Below are positions 15,028-23,897 of a stretch of 64,000 nucleotides of DNA, in pieces. The stretch covers positions 95,184 through 159,183 of the forward strand of contig JAIXYN010000061.1 in the NCBI GenBank assembly GCA_027490195.1, given 5' to 3'. Under the pieces are notes generated by a model that was given only the letters and a program-made list of their open reading frames with translations, had not been told where the DNA came from and ran no database searches. The first letter of the stretch is position 1; the number at the start of each line of letters is the position of its first letter. Position numbers and translations under genes: made by a program. Source of the DNA: Verrucomicrobiaceae bacterium. GTDB lineage: Bacteria; Verrucomicrobiota; Verrucomicrobiia; Verrucomicrobiales; Verrucomicrobiaceae.

Positions 15028-18000
15028 ATGTCCGACTCTTCCGGTTCGTGGGTTGTGCGCTTGATGCGTGCTTTGTTTGGGCAATTTCACTACCAGCCGC
15101 CCGCCTGGATGCCGCGCCTTGCCCGGGCAGCGGATAATCATGTGACCAAACATCCGGGCTGTTACGCCTTCGCCATCGTGTTGACCGGGGCGATGTTCCT
15201 TATTGCACCGCAGGTGCGCCAGCACCTGGAGGCGCACCGGCCGAGACCGCTGGTGCGGGCTGAAGTACGTGAGGCAAAGGGGCTGCTCCTGATGCCGGCG
15301 GTCACACCGATCATTAAAAACAAACCGCAGCCCCAGCCGATGACGGTGCAGTTCAATGTCTCGGTGGCCAAACTGGATGTTGTGGGAAAGACGGCGGCCG
15401 GTATCACCCTTACGCCTGCGCATTCAGGCGTGTGGACATGGAGCACAGACAAGCTGCTGGTCTTCACACCTGCCAAGGACTGGCCCGCCGGGCAGGAGTA
15501 CATCGTGCGGCTTGACCCTGCTCAGCTGCCCAAGGAAGTGGTGGTGAAAGAACCCGTCTGGAAGGGGCGGACTCAGCCGCTGGTGCTTACCGTGACCGGT
15601 TCAGAGTTTGAGATCGATCCGCGTGATCCCTCGGTGCAAAATGTCTTGGTGGGACTCTCCTCGACGCATCCGCTCGACAGAGCGCAGATCGAGCAACTGG
15701 TCTCACTGGAGGTCGTGGGTGGCGCGAAGATCTTCGACTGGAAAGGCCAGAAGCCGGATGCGCTGTTCTCGGTCACGGAAGGAAAGCTCCAGCGGGAGTT
15801 CTGGATTCGCACGGCGCGGATTCAGGTGCCAGCGAAGGAGGACTTCGTGAAGGTCACACTGCACAAGGAACTCACCAGCACGGTCGGCGGCAGCTCGCTT
15901 GCGGCCGACATCATCTCCAAGGTGCGCGTGCCGGATGTGGACAGCGGCTTCAAGATCACGGATGCGAACACAGAGATTCTGAAAACCGAAGATGGCGAAC
16001 CCGAGCAGTTTCTGTTCATCAACACAGAGGGCTACGTCACGACCGAGAATCTGCTCAAGCATCTCGGCGCCTGGCAGGAGCCGGTCAGTTTTCTGATCAC
16101 GAATGTGAATGGTCAGCGCGTCCCTCCCGGGGTTAATGATGTGACAGAGGATGTGCTGCGGCAGTATGTACCTATATCGTTGAAGCCAGTCGAACTGGAG
16201 CTGAGCGATGATCATCCGGCGACGACTCGCCATGCGTTCAAGTTCCTCACAGAGAAGCAGGGGCGAATGTTTGTGCGCATCAAGCAGGGAGTCGAGGCAC
16301 TGGGCGGCTTCCGGCTCAGCCGGGAGTTTCGCTCCTTTCAATCAGCACCACGCTTCCCGAAGGAGGTGCAGTTGCTTGGAAAGGGCGGCATCCTGGCGCT
16401 CAATGGCGAGCGCAAGCTCTCGCTGCAATCACGCGGCGTCCCTTTTCTGCGGGTGAAAATGGCGCGCGTACCAGCGCGGCAGGTGAACCATCTGGTGGTG
16501 ATGACGGAAGGCGACTTCGCCAATCCCTACTTTACAATGGGAGACAGCTTTGATGAATCCAACATCGCCCACTTCCTGCGTCGTGTGCAGCCGGTGGCAA
16601 TGAAGAACGAGTTTCAGGCCTGCTACTCGGTGATCGACTTCGCCAGTGCCCTGCAAGCACCGGATGCTGCGGATGCAGATGCTTCGCGTGGTTTGTTTTT
16701 CCTCACGGCGGATGGCGTGGAGCCCTCCCAAGGCAGCAAAAAGAGCATGGAAGGCGATGTTGTGGAGGAGGACTGGCAGGTGATGGATCAGGCGACGACG
16801 AAGCGCTTTGTGCTCGTCACCGATCTGGGTCTGATGGTGAAACAGAACGCTGACGGCTCGCGCGATGTGTTTGTGCAGAGCATCCAGACCGGCGAACCGG
16901 TGAATGGAGCCGTGATCACGGTGATGGCGAAAAACGGCGAGTATCTGCTGCAGCAAACCACCGCCGACGGCCATGTGCTGCTGCCGGATGTCGGCAGTTT
17001 CCAACGGGAGAAGCGCCCGGTGGCCATCGTCGCCACGCTGGGCAATGATTTGTCATTCCTGCCGTTCGAACGTCCCGACCGCCTGCTCGACTTCTCGCGT
17101 TTCGACATAGGCGGCGTGCAGGCTTCGGAGAAGGAAGCGCTGGAGGCATTCGTTTTCACGGAGCGCGGCGTGTATCGTCCCGGAGATGACATCCACATCA
17201 GTGCGGTGCTGAAGCGCCGTGACTGGGCCGCAGGTCTTGCAGGGCTGCCGCTGGAGATGGATCTCGTCAACGCGAAAGACGAAGTAATCGACACTCAAAA
17301 GATCGCGCTATCCGCAGACGGCTTCATTGATGTGAAGATGAAGACCGATGAGACCGACCCCACGGGCCGCTACATCGCACGGTTGTATCTGGTCAAAGGC
17401 AATAATGATCGCGACCGTCTTGGGCAGACCTTGCTCAAGGTGGAGGATTTTCAGCCGGATCGCATGAAGATCGACGTGACGCTCACCGGCAACGAGCTCG
17501 CCGGATGGCTGCAGCCGAGTGGAATCAAAGCTGACGTATCCCTGCAAACTCTGTTTGGTTTTCCGGCGGCGAAGCGGCTGCTCAAGGCACGGATGGAATT
17601 GAGCCCGGGAGGTTTCGCATTTGCGCAGTTCCCCGATTTCATCTTCCACAACCGGCTGCCTGAAGCGGAAGACACCGAAGAGACTGAGGCCGGTCAGAAA
17701 ATCAATCTCGGCGAGCAGACCACGGATGACACCGGTGCCGCACAATTTGATCTGGCGCTGGAGCGTTTCGACAAGAGCTGCTTTCAGGTGAGCCTACTGA
17801 TCGAAGGCTTCGAGGCCGATGGCGGACGCAGTGTGCGCAGCGGCAAAAATTTCCTCGTCGCCGCACTGCCCTATGTGGTCGGCTACAAGCCAGATTCGAA
17901 GCTCGACTACCTCGGCAAGGACACGGCGGCGAATGTGCGCTTCATGGCGGTCGGGCCGGATCTGAAACCCTTTGCGCCGAAGGATCTCATGGCGCGTTTG

Positions 18001-20886
18001 ATTCAAGTCAAACATGTGTCGGTGCTCACCAAGCAGGAAAGTGGCAGCTACGCCTACGTCTCGACACAGCGTGAATTCATGGTGTCGGAGGCGCGTTTCG
18101 CCCTGCCGGCTGAGGGAGCCGCTTACGCCCTGCCGACAAATGCTGCAGGCCAGTTCCGCCTCGAATTGCGCGATCCAGACAACAATGTCGTCTGCGCCAC
18201 CTCGTTCACGGTGGTGGGCAAGGGAGATATGGAACACAGCATGGAGCGTGACGCGGAACTGGGCATCAAACTGGCACGCGGCACCTGGAACAGCGGTGAA
18301 TCACTGGAGGCAAACCTGAGCGCGACCTACACTGGCGCGGGCCTCATCACCATCGAGCGTGAGCGAGTGCTCGGCTGGCAGTGGTTCAAGGCGGGCACCA
18401 CAGCGAGTGTGCAGCACATCATGGTGCCGAATGACATCGAAGGCTCCGCGTATGTGAATGCCTCCTTTGTTCGAGCGCTGGATTCGAAAGAGATCTTCAC
18501 CTCTCCGCTGAGCTACGCGGTGGAGCATTTCGTCGCGAATCCGGATAAACGACGCATCGAGGTAAAGATCGACGCACCGGAAAAAGTGAAACCTGGAGAT
18601 GTCATGAAGATTGGCTTCCAGGCTGCGAAGCCCTGCCGCATCGTGATCTATGCAGTGGACGCAGGCATTCACCAGATCACGGACTACAAGCTGCCAGACC
18701 CGCTCGCGCATCTAAACCGCAAACGCGCACTGGAAGTGGAGACGGAGCAGCTCATGGACCTGATCCTGCCGGAGTTCTCGCTCATCGCGCAAAACAAAGC
18801 CTTTGGGGGTGATGCCGACAAGCCGCTGCGCTTGAATTTGAATCCGTTCAAACGCCGCAAGGAACCCCCGGTGGTGTTCTGGTCGGGATTGATCGCCGCA
18901 GGTCCCGAACGCAAGGAAGTCAGCTACACGGTGCCGGATTACTTCGCCGGAAAACTCAACGTCATGGCCGTGGCAGTCGCTGAGGATGCGGTGGGCCGGG
19001 CAGAAACGAGCAGCATCGTGCGCGGGCCTCTGGTGCTGACGCCCAATGTGCCGTTCTTCGCCGCCCCGGGCGATGAATTCACCGCCTCGCTCACTGTGGC
19101 GAACAATCTCGAAGGTCCAGAGGCGAATGCGCCGATCAGCATCGTGGCGCAGGTCACACCGCATCTGGAAGTCATCGCCTCACCGCAGGGTGCGGTCAAT
19201 GTGGCCGCCGGCAAGGAGGACACGGTGCGCTTCCGTGTGCGGGTAAAGGATGAACTCGGCGGTGCGGAAATCACCTTCAAGGCTGAAGCCGCCGGGCAGG
19301 TGGTGCTGCGTCGTGCTACGCTCAGCGTGCGGCCTGCCGCGCCTTATCTCACCCATGTGCAGAGCGGTTACTTCCGTGAGAAGACGCATGAGGTGAAGAT
19401 CACGCGCGAAATGTTTCCGCAGTATCGCAAACTCAATGCCAACGTGTCCGCACTTCCGCTCGGTCTCGCCCGCGGTTTGGAGTCCTATTTGCACGAGTAT
19501 CCTTATGGTTGCTCCGAACAGATCACCAGCCGCGCCGTTTCACGCCTGCTGCTGGCAAAGGAAGTAGATTTCGGTTTCGATGCCGCGGAATCCGCTCAGC
19601 AGCTCGATGCGGCGTTCGCCCTGTTGCGCAGTCGCCAGCACTCAAACGGCGGCTTTGGCTACTGGGATGCGGACGCCTATGCAGGCCTCGATTATCTCTC
19701 GGTCTATGTGACACGATTCCTCACCGAAGCGCGGGACGCAGGAAATGCAGTGCCGTCCGCGCTGCTCGAAGGCGCGCGCACTCGCATGCGGCAGATGGCA
19801 CGCCTCCAGGTGGGCAGTCTCGATGAGGCGGCCATCCAGGCGGCAGCGATTTATCTGCTCACCCGGCAGGGTGAAAATACCTCCACCTATGTCCTGAACC
19901 TCCGCGACAACCTGCAGCGGATGTACAAGGACGCGTGGCGAAGTCATCTCACCGCAGCGTATCTGGCCGGCACCTATGCGCTGTTGCAGAAGCGCCCGGA
20001 AGCGGTGGTGCTGATGCAGAATTACTGGGCGGCGGTTCGCAAAGGCAAAGCGCTGGGCGCATGGCGCGGCTGGTACTATCTTGATCCGCAGGTGAGTCAG
20101 GCCGAGGGCTTCGCCGTCGCCTGCAAGCACTTCCCGGAACTCGCCGGAAACTTTGGCTATGACGATCTCGCCATCGTTACCGAACCACTGTCACGCAATC
20201 GCTTCAACACCATCAGCGCCGCCACCACGATCCTCGCGCTCAAGGCCTACTCGGATCTCGCGAAGCAGTCAGGCGTGCGTGTCTCGCTGAAGGAACTGCC
20301 GCGTGCAGGCGGCACACCGAGTGTGCTCGTGCCGGAGACGACCGGATTGATCCAAAGCAACTTCAGCGCGCAGGCCGGTGCGCTACGCTTCGGACTCGCT
20401 CAAGGCGGTGGCCGCGATCTCGGCGCGTTTTATCAGGTGACGGAGGCTGGTTTCGACACCGGCGTGCCAACCCAGCGCATCGCGGATGGCCTGGAAGTGT
20501 TCCGCGAAATCCTCGGACCGGATGGCAAGGCGGTAGCCAAGCTCAAGGTCGGTGAAGGTGCGCTGGTGCGCCTGACGGTGCGCAATGTTTCTCCCGACGC
20601 GCTCAGCAACATCGCTGTGCTCGATCTGATGCCCGGCAGCTTCGAGCTGGAGCCCAACGGCCTCAAACCCGGACGCGGCACAATCCCCGGCGCGGATTAC
20701 GTGGATGTGCGCGAAGACCGCAATGTGTTCTTCTGCGGCCTGGGCAAGGGCGAAGTGAAGACCTTCAGCTATCGCATCAAACCCATCGCCGCAGGCATCT
20801 ATGTGATTCCTCCGGCATTTGCCGAGAGCATGTATGATCGCGGCACCAAGGGGCGCGACGGCGGTGGAAAAGTGAACGTGGAGTAA
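15028..20886 (+). CDS. Bacterial alpha-2-macroglobulin, membrane-anchored
   Basis: 1952 residues from ATG 15028; the frame is open further up, but the preceding region is intergenic in character. Bacterial alpha-2-macroglobulins trap proteases in the periplasm. Visible landmarks: an N-terminal hydrophobic helix (about residues 43-59, CYAFAIVLTGAMFLIAP) instead of a lipobox, MG-domain beta-sandwich repeats, the macroglobulin segment AFVFTERGVYRPGDDIHIS, and the thioester site YPYGCSEQ with Cys1495 and Gln1498. The helical thioester domain and a C-terminal receptor-like beta domain (LMPGSFELEPNG .. FSYRIKPIAAG) follow. pbpC starts 5 bp after the stop, reproducing the known yfhM-pbpC pairing. 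No convincing Shine-Dalgarno sequence precedes the start. Confidence 0.93.
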   Translation: MSDSSGSWVVRLMRALFGQFHYQPPAWMPRLARAADNHVTKHPGCYAFAIVLTGAMFLIAPQVRQHLEAHRPRPLVRAEVREAKGLLLMPAVTPIIKNKPQPQPMTVQFNVSVAKLDVVGKTAAGITLTPAHSGVWTWSTDKLLVFTPAKDWPAGQEYIVRLDPAQLPKEVVVKEPVWKGRTQPLVLTVTGSEFEIDPRDPSVQNVLVGLSSTHPLDRAQIEQLVSLEVVGGAKIFDWKGQKPDALFSVTEGKLQREFWIRTARIQVPAKEDFVKVTLHKELTSTVGGSSLAADIISKVRVPDVDSGFKITDANTEILKTEDGEPEQFLFINTEGYVTTENLLKHLGAWQEPVSFLITNVNGQRVPPGVNDVTEDVLRQYVPISLKPVELELSDDHPATTRHAFKFLTEKQGRMFVRIKQGVEALGGFRLSREFRSFQSAPRFPKEVQLLGKGGILALNGERKLSLQSRGVPFLRVKMARVPARQVNHLVVMTEGDFANPYFTMGDSFDESNIAHFLRRVQPVAMKNEFQACYSVIDFASALQAPDAADADASRGLFFLTADGVEPSQGSKKSMEGDVVEEDWQVMDQATTKRFVLVTDLGLMVKQNADGSRDVFVQSIQTGEPVNGAVITVMAKNGEYLLQQTTADGHVLLPDVGSFQREKRPVAIVATLGNDLSFLPFERPDRLLDFSRFDIGGVQASEKEALEAFVFTERGVYRPGDDIHISAVLKRRDWAAGLAGLPLEMDLVNAKDEVIDTQKIALSADGFIDVKMKTDETDPTGRYIARLYLVKGNNDRDRLGQTLLKVEDFQPDRMKIDVTLTGNELAGWLQPSGIKADVSLQTLFGFPAAKRLLKARMELSPGGFAFAQFPDFIFHNRLPEAEDTEETEAGQKINLGEQTTDDTGAAQFDLALERFDKSCFQVSLLIEGFEADGGRSVRSGKNFLVAALPYVVGYKPDSKLDYLGKDTAANVRFMAVGPDLKPFAPKDLMARLIQVKHVSVLTKQESGSYAYVSTQREFMVSEARFALPAEGAAYALPTNAAGQFRLELRDPDNNVVCATSFTVVGKGDMEHSMERDAELGIKLARGTWNSGESLEANLSATYTGAGLITIERERVLGWQWFKAGTTASVQHIMVPNDIEGSAYVNASFVRALDSKEIFTSPLSYAVEHFVANPDKRRIEVKIDAPEKVKPGDVMKIGFQAAKPCRIVIYAVDAGIHQITDYKLPDPLAHLNRKRALEVETEQLMDLILPEFSLIAQNKAFGGDADKPLRLNLNPFKRRKEPPVVFWSGLIAAGPERKEVSYTVPDYFAGKLNVMAVAVAEDAVGRAETSSIVRGPLVLTPNVPFFAAPGDEFTASLTVANNLEGPEANAPISIVAQVTPHLEVIASPQGAVNVAAGKEDTVRFRVRVKDELGGAEITFKAEAAGQVVLRRATLSVRPAAPYLTHVQSGYFREKTHEVKITREMFPQYRKLNANVSALPLGLARGLESYLHEYPYGCSEQITSRAVSRLLLAKEVDFGFDAAESAQQLDAAFALLRSRQHSNGGFGYWDADAYAGLDYLSVYVTRFLTEARDAGNAVPSALLEGARTRMRQMARLQVGSLDEAAIQAAAIYLLTRQGENTSTYVLNLRDNLQRMYKDAWRSHLTAAYLAGTYALLQKRPEAVVLMQNYWAAVRKGKALGAWRGWYYLDPQVSQAEGFAVACKHFPELAGNFGYDDLAIVTEPLSRNRFNTISAATTILALKAYSDLAKQSGVRVSLKELPRAGGTPSVLVPETTGLIQSNFSAQAGALRFGLAQGGGRDLGAFYQVTEAGFDTGVPTQRIADGLEVFREILGPDGKAVAKLKVGEGALVRLTVRNVSPDALSNIAVLDLMPGSFELEPNGLKPGRGTIPGADYVDVREDRNVFFCGLGKGEVKTFSYRIKPIAAGIYVIPPAFAESMYDRGTKGRDGGGKVNVE

Positions 20887-20891
20887 CTGCC

Positions 20892-23210
20892 ATGCGCGCC
20901 ATTCACCGTCTGCTGCGTATGAGGTTCCTGCGCTGGTTGGGTGCGGCGCTGCTGCTGCTTGCAGTGATATGGCTGCTCCTGCCGCAGCCGGAGCTGTATC
21001 CGCCGGAGTTTCGTTTCTCACCCACGCTGGAAGATCGCAACGGCAGGCTGCTGCATCTCGCGCTGACACCGGATGGCAAGTATCGTCGCTACACGCCGCT
21101 GGCGGACATCAGTCCCGCTTTGATTGAAGCAACGCTGACTTTGGAAGATCGCCACTTCTACGATCATCCGGGAGTGAATCCGCTCTCCATGCTGCGCGCG
21201 GCGTGGGGCGTCGTTTCAGGCTCGGCACGCGGCGGAGGCTCCACCATCACGATGCAGCTCGCGCGGCTGCGCTACGATCTGCACACCCGCACGCCATGGG
21301 GCAAGGCCTGGCAGATGCTGCGTGCGGTGCAGTTGGAGAAGCATCACTCGAAGGACGCCATTTTGGAGGCCTATCTCAATCAGGCGCCATATGGCGGGAA
21401 TGTGGAAGGCTTGGGTGCGGCGAGTCTGCTGTGGTGCGGCAAACCGGCGCGGGAGCTGACCCTGCGCGAAGCTGTGGCGCTCTCCGTGCTGCCGCAGAGT
21501 CCGACAACACGCAGGCCGCGTGTGTCGGGCGATAACGCGAGCCTCGCTGCCGCGCAGCATCGGCTTTGGGATCGACTGCGCGAAGAGCGTCATCTGCCTT
21601 CCGATCCTTTGGATGCGGCCTTCACGCTGCGGCAGTTGCAGCCCGTGCCACGTGAGGCACCCCATCTGGCACGGCGCTTGTTTGCCGCAATGCCCACCGA
21701 AGATCGCGCCAGTTCCGGGATGCCAGTGCGCTGCACCCTGGATGCAAACAGGCAGCAAGGCGTGGAGCAGGCGGTGAATGAATACGTCGAGCGCAAACGC
21801 GAAGTGGGCATCACCAATGCCTGCGCGTTGCTGGTGCATGCGCCATCGCGGGAGGTGCTCGCCTATGTGGGCTCAAGCCGTTTTCTTGACAGCAAGATCC
21901 AAGGCCAGGTGGATGGAGTGCTGGCGCGGCGTTCACCGGGCTCGGCGCTGAAGCCCTTCATCTATGCGCTGGCCACGCAGCAGGGGCTGATCCATCCACA
22001 CACGCTGCTGCGCGACGGCCGCATGTCCTTCGGCAGTTACAACCCGGAGAATTTTGACCGCAACTTTGCCGGTCCCATCTCGGCCGGAGACGCGCTGTAT
22101 CACAGCCGCAACATTCCAGCCGTAGCTCTGGCACAAAATCTGGATGCCCCCGGCCTGTACGGCTTCCTCAAAGAGGCCGGCGTGGCGCTGCCGCAGCCTG
22201 CGGAGTTTTACGGTCTATCACTGCCGCTCGGCGGTGGTGAAGTCTCGATGGAGGAGCTGGCCGAACTCTATGCGCTGCTGGCGAGCGATGGCACTGCACA
22301 GCGGCTGAATTACTTCAAAGCGCAGAAGACCATCGAGACAAAGCCGCTGCTCACCGATGAGGCGCGTTACCTCACCCGCGAGATGCTGCGCACGCGTGAA
22401 GGCGAGCCCGTGATGGATGACCCCGCAGTGACGTGGAAAACGGGCACCTCGCACGGTTTTCGCGATGCCTGGGCCGCTGGCATGCGCGGCGAGTATGTGC
22501 TGGTGGTGTGGATCGGCAATTTCAATGGCAAGGCCAATCCGGCCTTCATCGCCCGCGAGTGCGCCGCACCGCTGCTGTTTGAAACGTTCCGGCACCTGCG
22601 CCTGCCGATGAAACGCCAATCGCCGCCTGCTGGAATCTCGCAGGTGGAACTGTGTGCGGTATCAGGCCAGTTGCCCACACCGCACTGCCAGCACCGCGTG
22701 CAGGGCGGCTTCATTCCCGGTGTGTCCCCCATCACCCCCTGTGACATCCATCGCAAAGTCTTGATCGATGCTGCCAGCGGCATGCGCGTGGCGCGTGATG
22801 ATGGCAAGCGTACATTGAGACACGAGGTGTTCGAGTTCTGGCCGCCCGACCTGCTGGAAATGTTTAAGCTGGCCGGTGTGCCGCGCAAAACACCGCCACC
22901 GCTGGAGGCGAACGCTGAATCACTTGTCGCTGCTGATGCCGGCGCGGTGCCAAAGATTGTCTCTCCACGTGCCGCCTTGGTTTACACCTTGCAAGCCTCC
23001 GATGTGGCACGGCAGAAAATCCCCCTGCGTGCGGATACCGCCCCAGGTGTGAACCGCGTCTTCTGGTTTGCCGGCCCCCGCTTTCTCGGAGCCAGCGATC
23101 CGGCCACACCCGTCATGTGGGCCGCTGCCGCCGGCAAATGGCGCGTGCATGTGCTGGATGACCAAGGTCGCAGCGCTGCAGTCGAAGTGCGCGTTGAGAT
23201 GGTGCCGTAA
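20892..23210 (+). CDS. pbpC: Penicillin-binding protein 1C
   Basis: 772 residues, a bifunctional peptidoglycan glycosyltransferase/transpeptidase. A single N-terminal membrane helix (about 12-30) is followed by the GT51 domain with catalytic Glu85 in LTLEDRHFYDHPG and GGGSTITMQLARL. The transpeptidase domain has SPGSALKP (Ser351, Lys354), YHSRN (SxN) and WKTGTSHGFRDAW (KTG from Lys516). The last ~100 residues match the PBP1C C-terminal beta domain. Start: the ORF begins 5 bp after the alpha-2-macroglobulin stop, so translation is likely coupled. PBP1C may repair peptidoglycan while its partner blocks incoming proteases (inference from the pairing). Confidence 0.95.
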   Translation: MRAIHRLLRMRFLRWLGAALLLLAVIWLLLPQPELYPPEFRFSPTLEDRNGRLLHLALTPDGKYRRYTPLADISPALIEATLTLEDRHFYDHPGVNPLSMLRAAWGVVSGSARGGGSTITMQLARLRYDLHTRTPWGKAWQMLRAVQLEKHHSKDAILEAYLNQAPYGGNVEGLGAASLLWCGKPARELTLREAVALSVLPQSPTTRRPRVSGDNASLAAAQHRLWDRLREERHLPSDPLDAAFTLRQLQPVPREAPHLARRLFAAMPTEDRASSGMPVRCTLDANRQQGVEQAVNEYVERKREVGITNACALLVHAPSREVLAYVGSSRFLDSKIQGQVDGVLARRSPGSALKPFIYALATQQGLIHPHTLLRDGRMSFGSYNPENFDRNFAGPISAGDALYHSRNIPAVALAQNLDAPGLYGFLKEAGVALPQPAEFYGLSLPLGGGEVSMEELAELYALLASDGTAQRLNYFKAQKTIETKPLLTDEARYLTREMLRTREGEPVMDDPAVTWKTGTSHGFRDAWAAGMRGEYVLVVWIGNFNGKANPAFIARECAAPLLFETFRHLRLPMKRQSPPAGISQVELCAVSGQLPTPHCQHRVQGGFIPGVSPITPCDIHRKVLIDAASGMRVARDDGKRTLRHEVFEFWPPDLLEMFKLAGVPRKTPPPLEANAESLVAADAGAVPKIVSPRAALVYTLQASDVARQKIPLRADTAPGVNRVFWFAGPRFLGASDPATPVMWAAAAGKWRVHVLDDQGRSAAVEVRVEMVP

Positions 23211-23219
23211 AGTGCGCTG

Positions 23220-23726
23220 CTATTGCAGGACAAAATCTTTCGCTTCCAGCTTCAGTAAAAACGCTTTGGCTTCCATCCCACCTGCAAAGCCTGTCAGCTT
23301 GCCATTGGAACCAATCACGCGATGGCATGGAGCGATGATAGAGATGGGGTTCTTGCCATTGGCCGCGCCCACCGCACGCACCGCGTTGGGATTGCCGATC
23401 TGTTCTGCGATTTGCGCATAGCTGCGCGTCTCGCCAAAGGGAATGGTCAGCAGCGCCGCCCAAACTTTCCGCTGAAACTCCGTGCCGCTGATGAAATCGA
23501 GCTTCAGGGAGAACGTTTCGCGCTTCCCCGCGAAGTAGTCATGCAACTGCCGTTCCGCTTCCAGCAGCACCGGATGACTTGTCTCTTCAAGCAGTGGACT
23601 GAGGTGCACGCGTTTGGGATCATCGTTTTCCCACAGCACTGCGGCCAGTCCGTGAGCATTCGCCACGAGCGTGAGCAGGCCCACCGGCGAGGGCATGGTT
23701 TTGTAAAAGTAGCTGCTGGAGGTCAT
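23220..23726 (-). CDS. ogt: Methylated-DNA-[protein]-cysteine S-methyltransferase
   Basis: 168 residues from the Met at 23726 (MTSSSYFYKTMPSPVG); the frame continues 15 codons upstream but that stretch overlaps an inverted repeat and lacks family similarity. The active-site segment IIAPCHRVIGSNGKLTGFAGG holds the acceptor Cys. QRKVWAALLTIPFGETRSYAQIAEQIGNPNAVRAVG is the DNA-binding helix-turn-helix of the family. It removes alkyl groups from O6-alkylguanine by suicide transfer. It converges with pbpC (9 bp between stops). Confidence 0.93.
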   Translation of the reverse strand: MTSSSYFYKTMPSPVGLLTLVANAHGLAAVLWENDDPKRVHLSPLLEETSHPVLLEAERQLHDYFAGKRETFSLKLDFISGTEFQRKVWAALLTIPFGETRSYAQIAEQIGNPNAVRAVGAANGKNPISIIAPCHRVIGSNGKLTGFAGGMEAKAFLLKLEAKDFVLQ

Positions 23727-23735
23727 GCGACTGAG

Positions 23736-23785
23736 GGCCATTTTTCGGAGACAAGCGTAAAATAACCGCATGTCTGAAAATGGCC
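23736..23785. promoter_or_regulatory. Inverted repeat upstream of ogt
   Basis: GGCCATTTTTC (23736-23746) and GAAAATGGCC (23776-23785) are reverse complements apart from one T, separated by 29 bp. It ends 10 bp from the chosen ogt start. The placement fits an operator or a looped regulatory site, but no regulator can be named. Confidence 0.35.
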
Positions 23786-23836
23786 AGTCCAGAAGGGTGT
23801 GCAGAAAGTCACCTGTGCCAATGTCGAGTCCAGATT

Positions 23837-23865
23837 GCCGCCAGTGACTGCATCATACTGGCGGC
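23837..23865 (-). terminator. Hairpin after the FAD oxidase gene
   Basis: GCCGCCAGT and ACTGGCGGC form a perfect 9-bp stem with an 11-nt loop, 32 bp beyond the stop codon of the oxidase gene in its direction of transcription. No U-run follows, so it is not a standard intrinsic terminator; it may protect the 3' end or act with Rho. Confidence 0.35.
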
Positions 23866-23897
23866 CAGAGGACGCCGATAGGACTGCAAAAGGCTCG

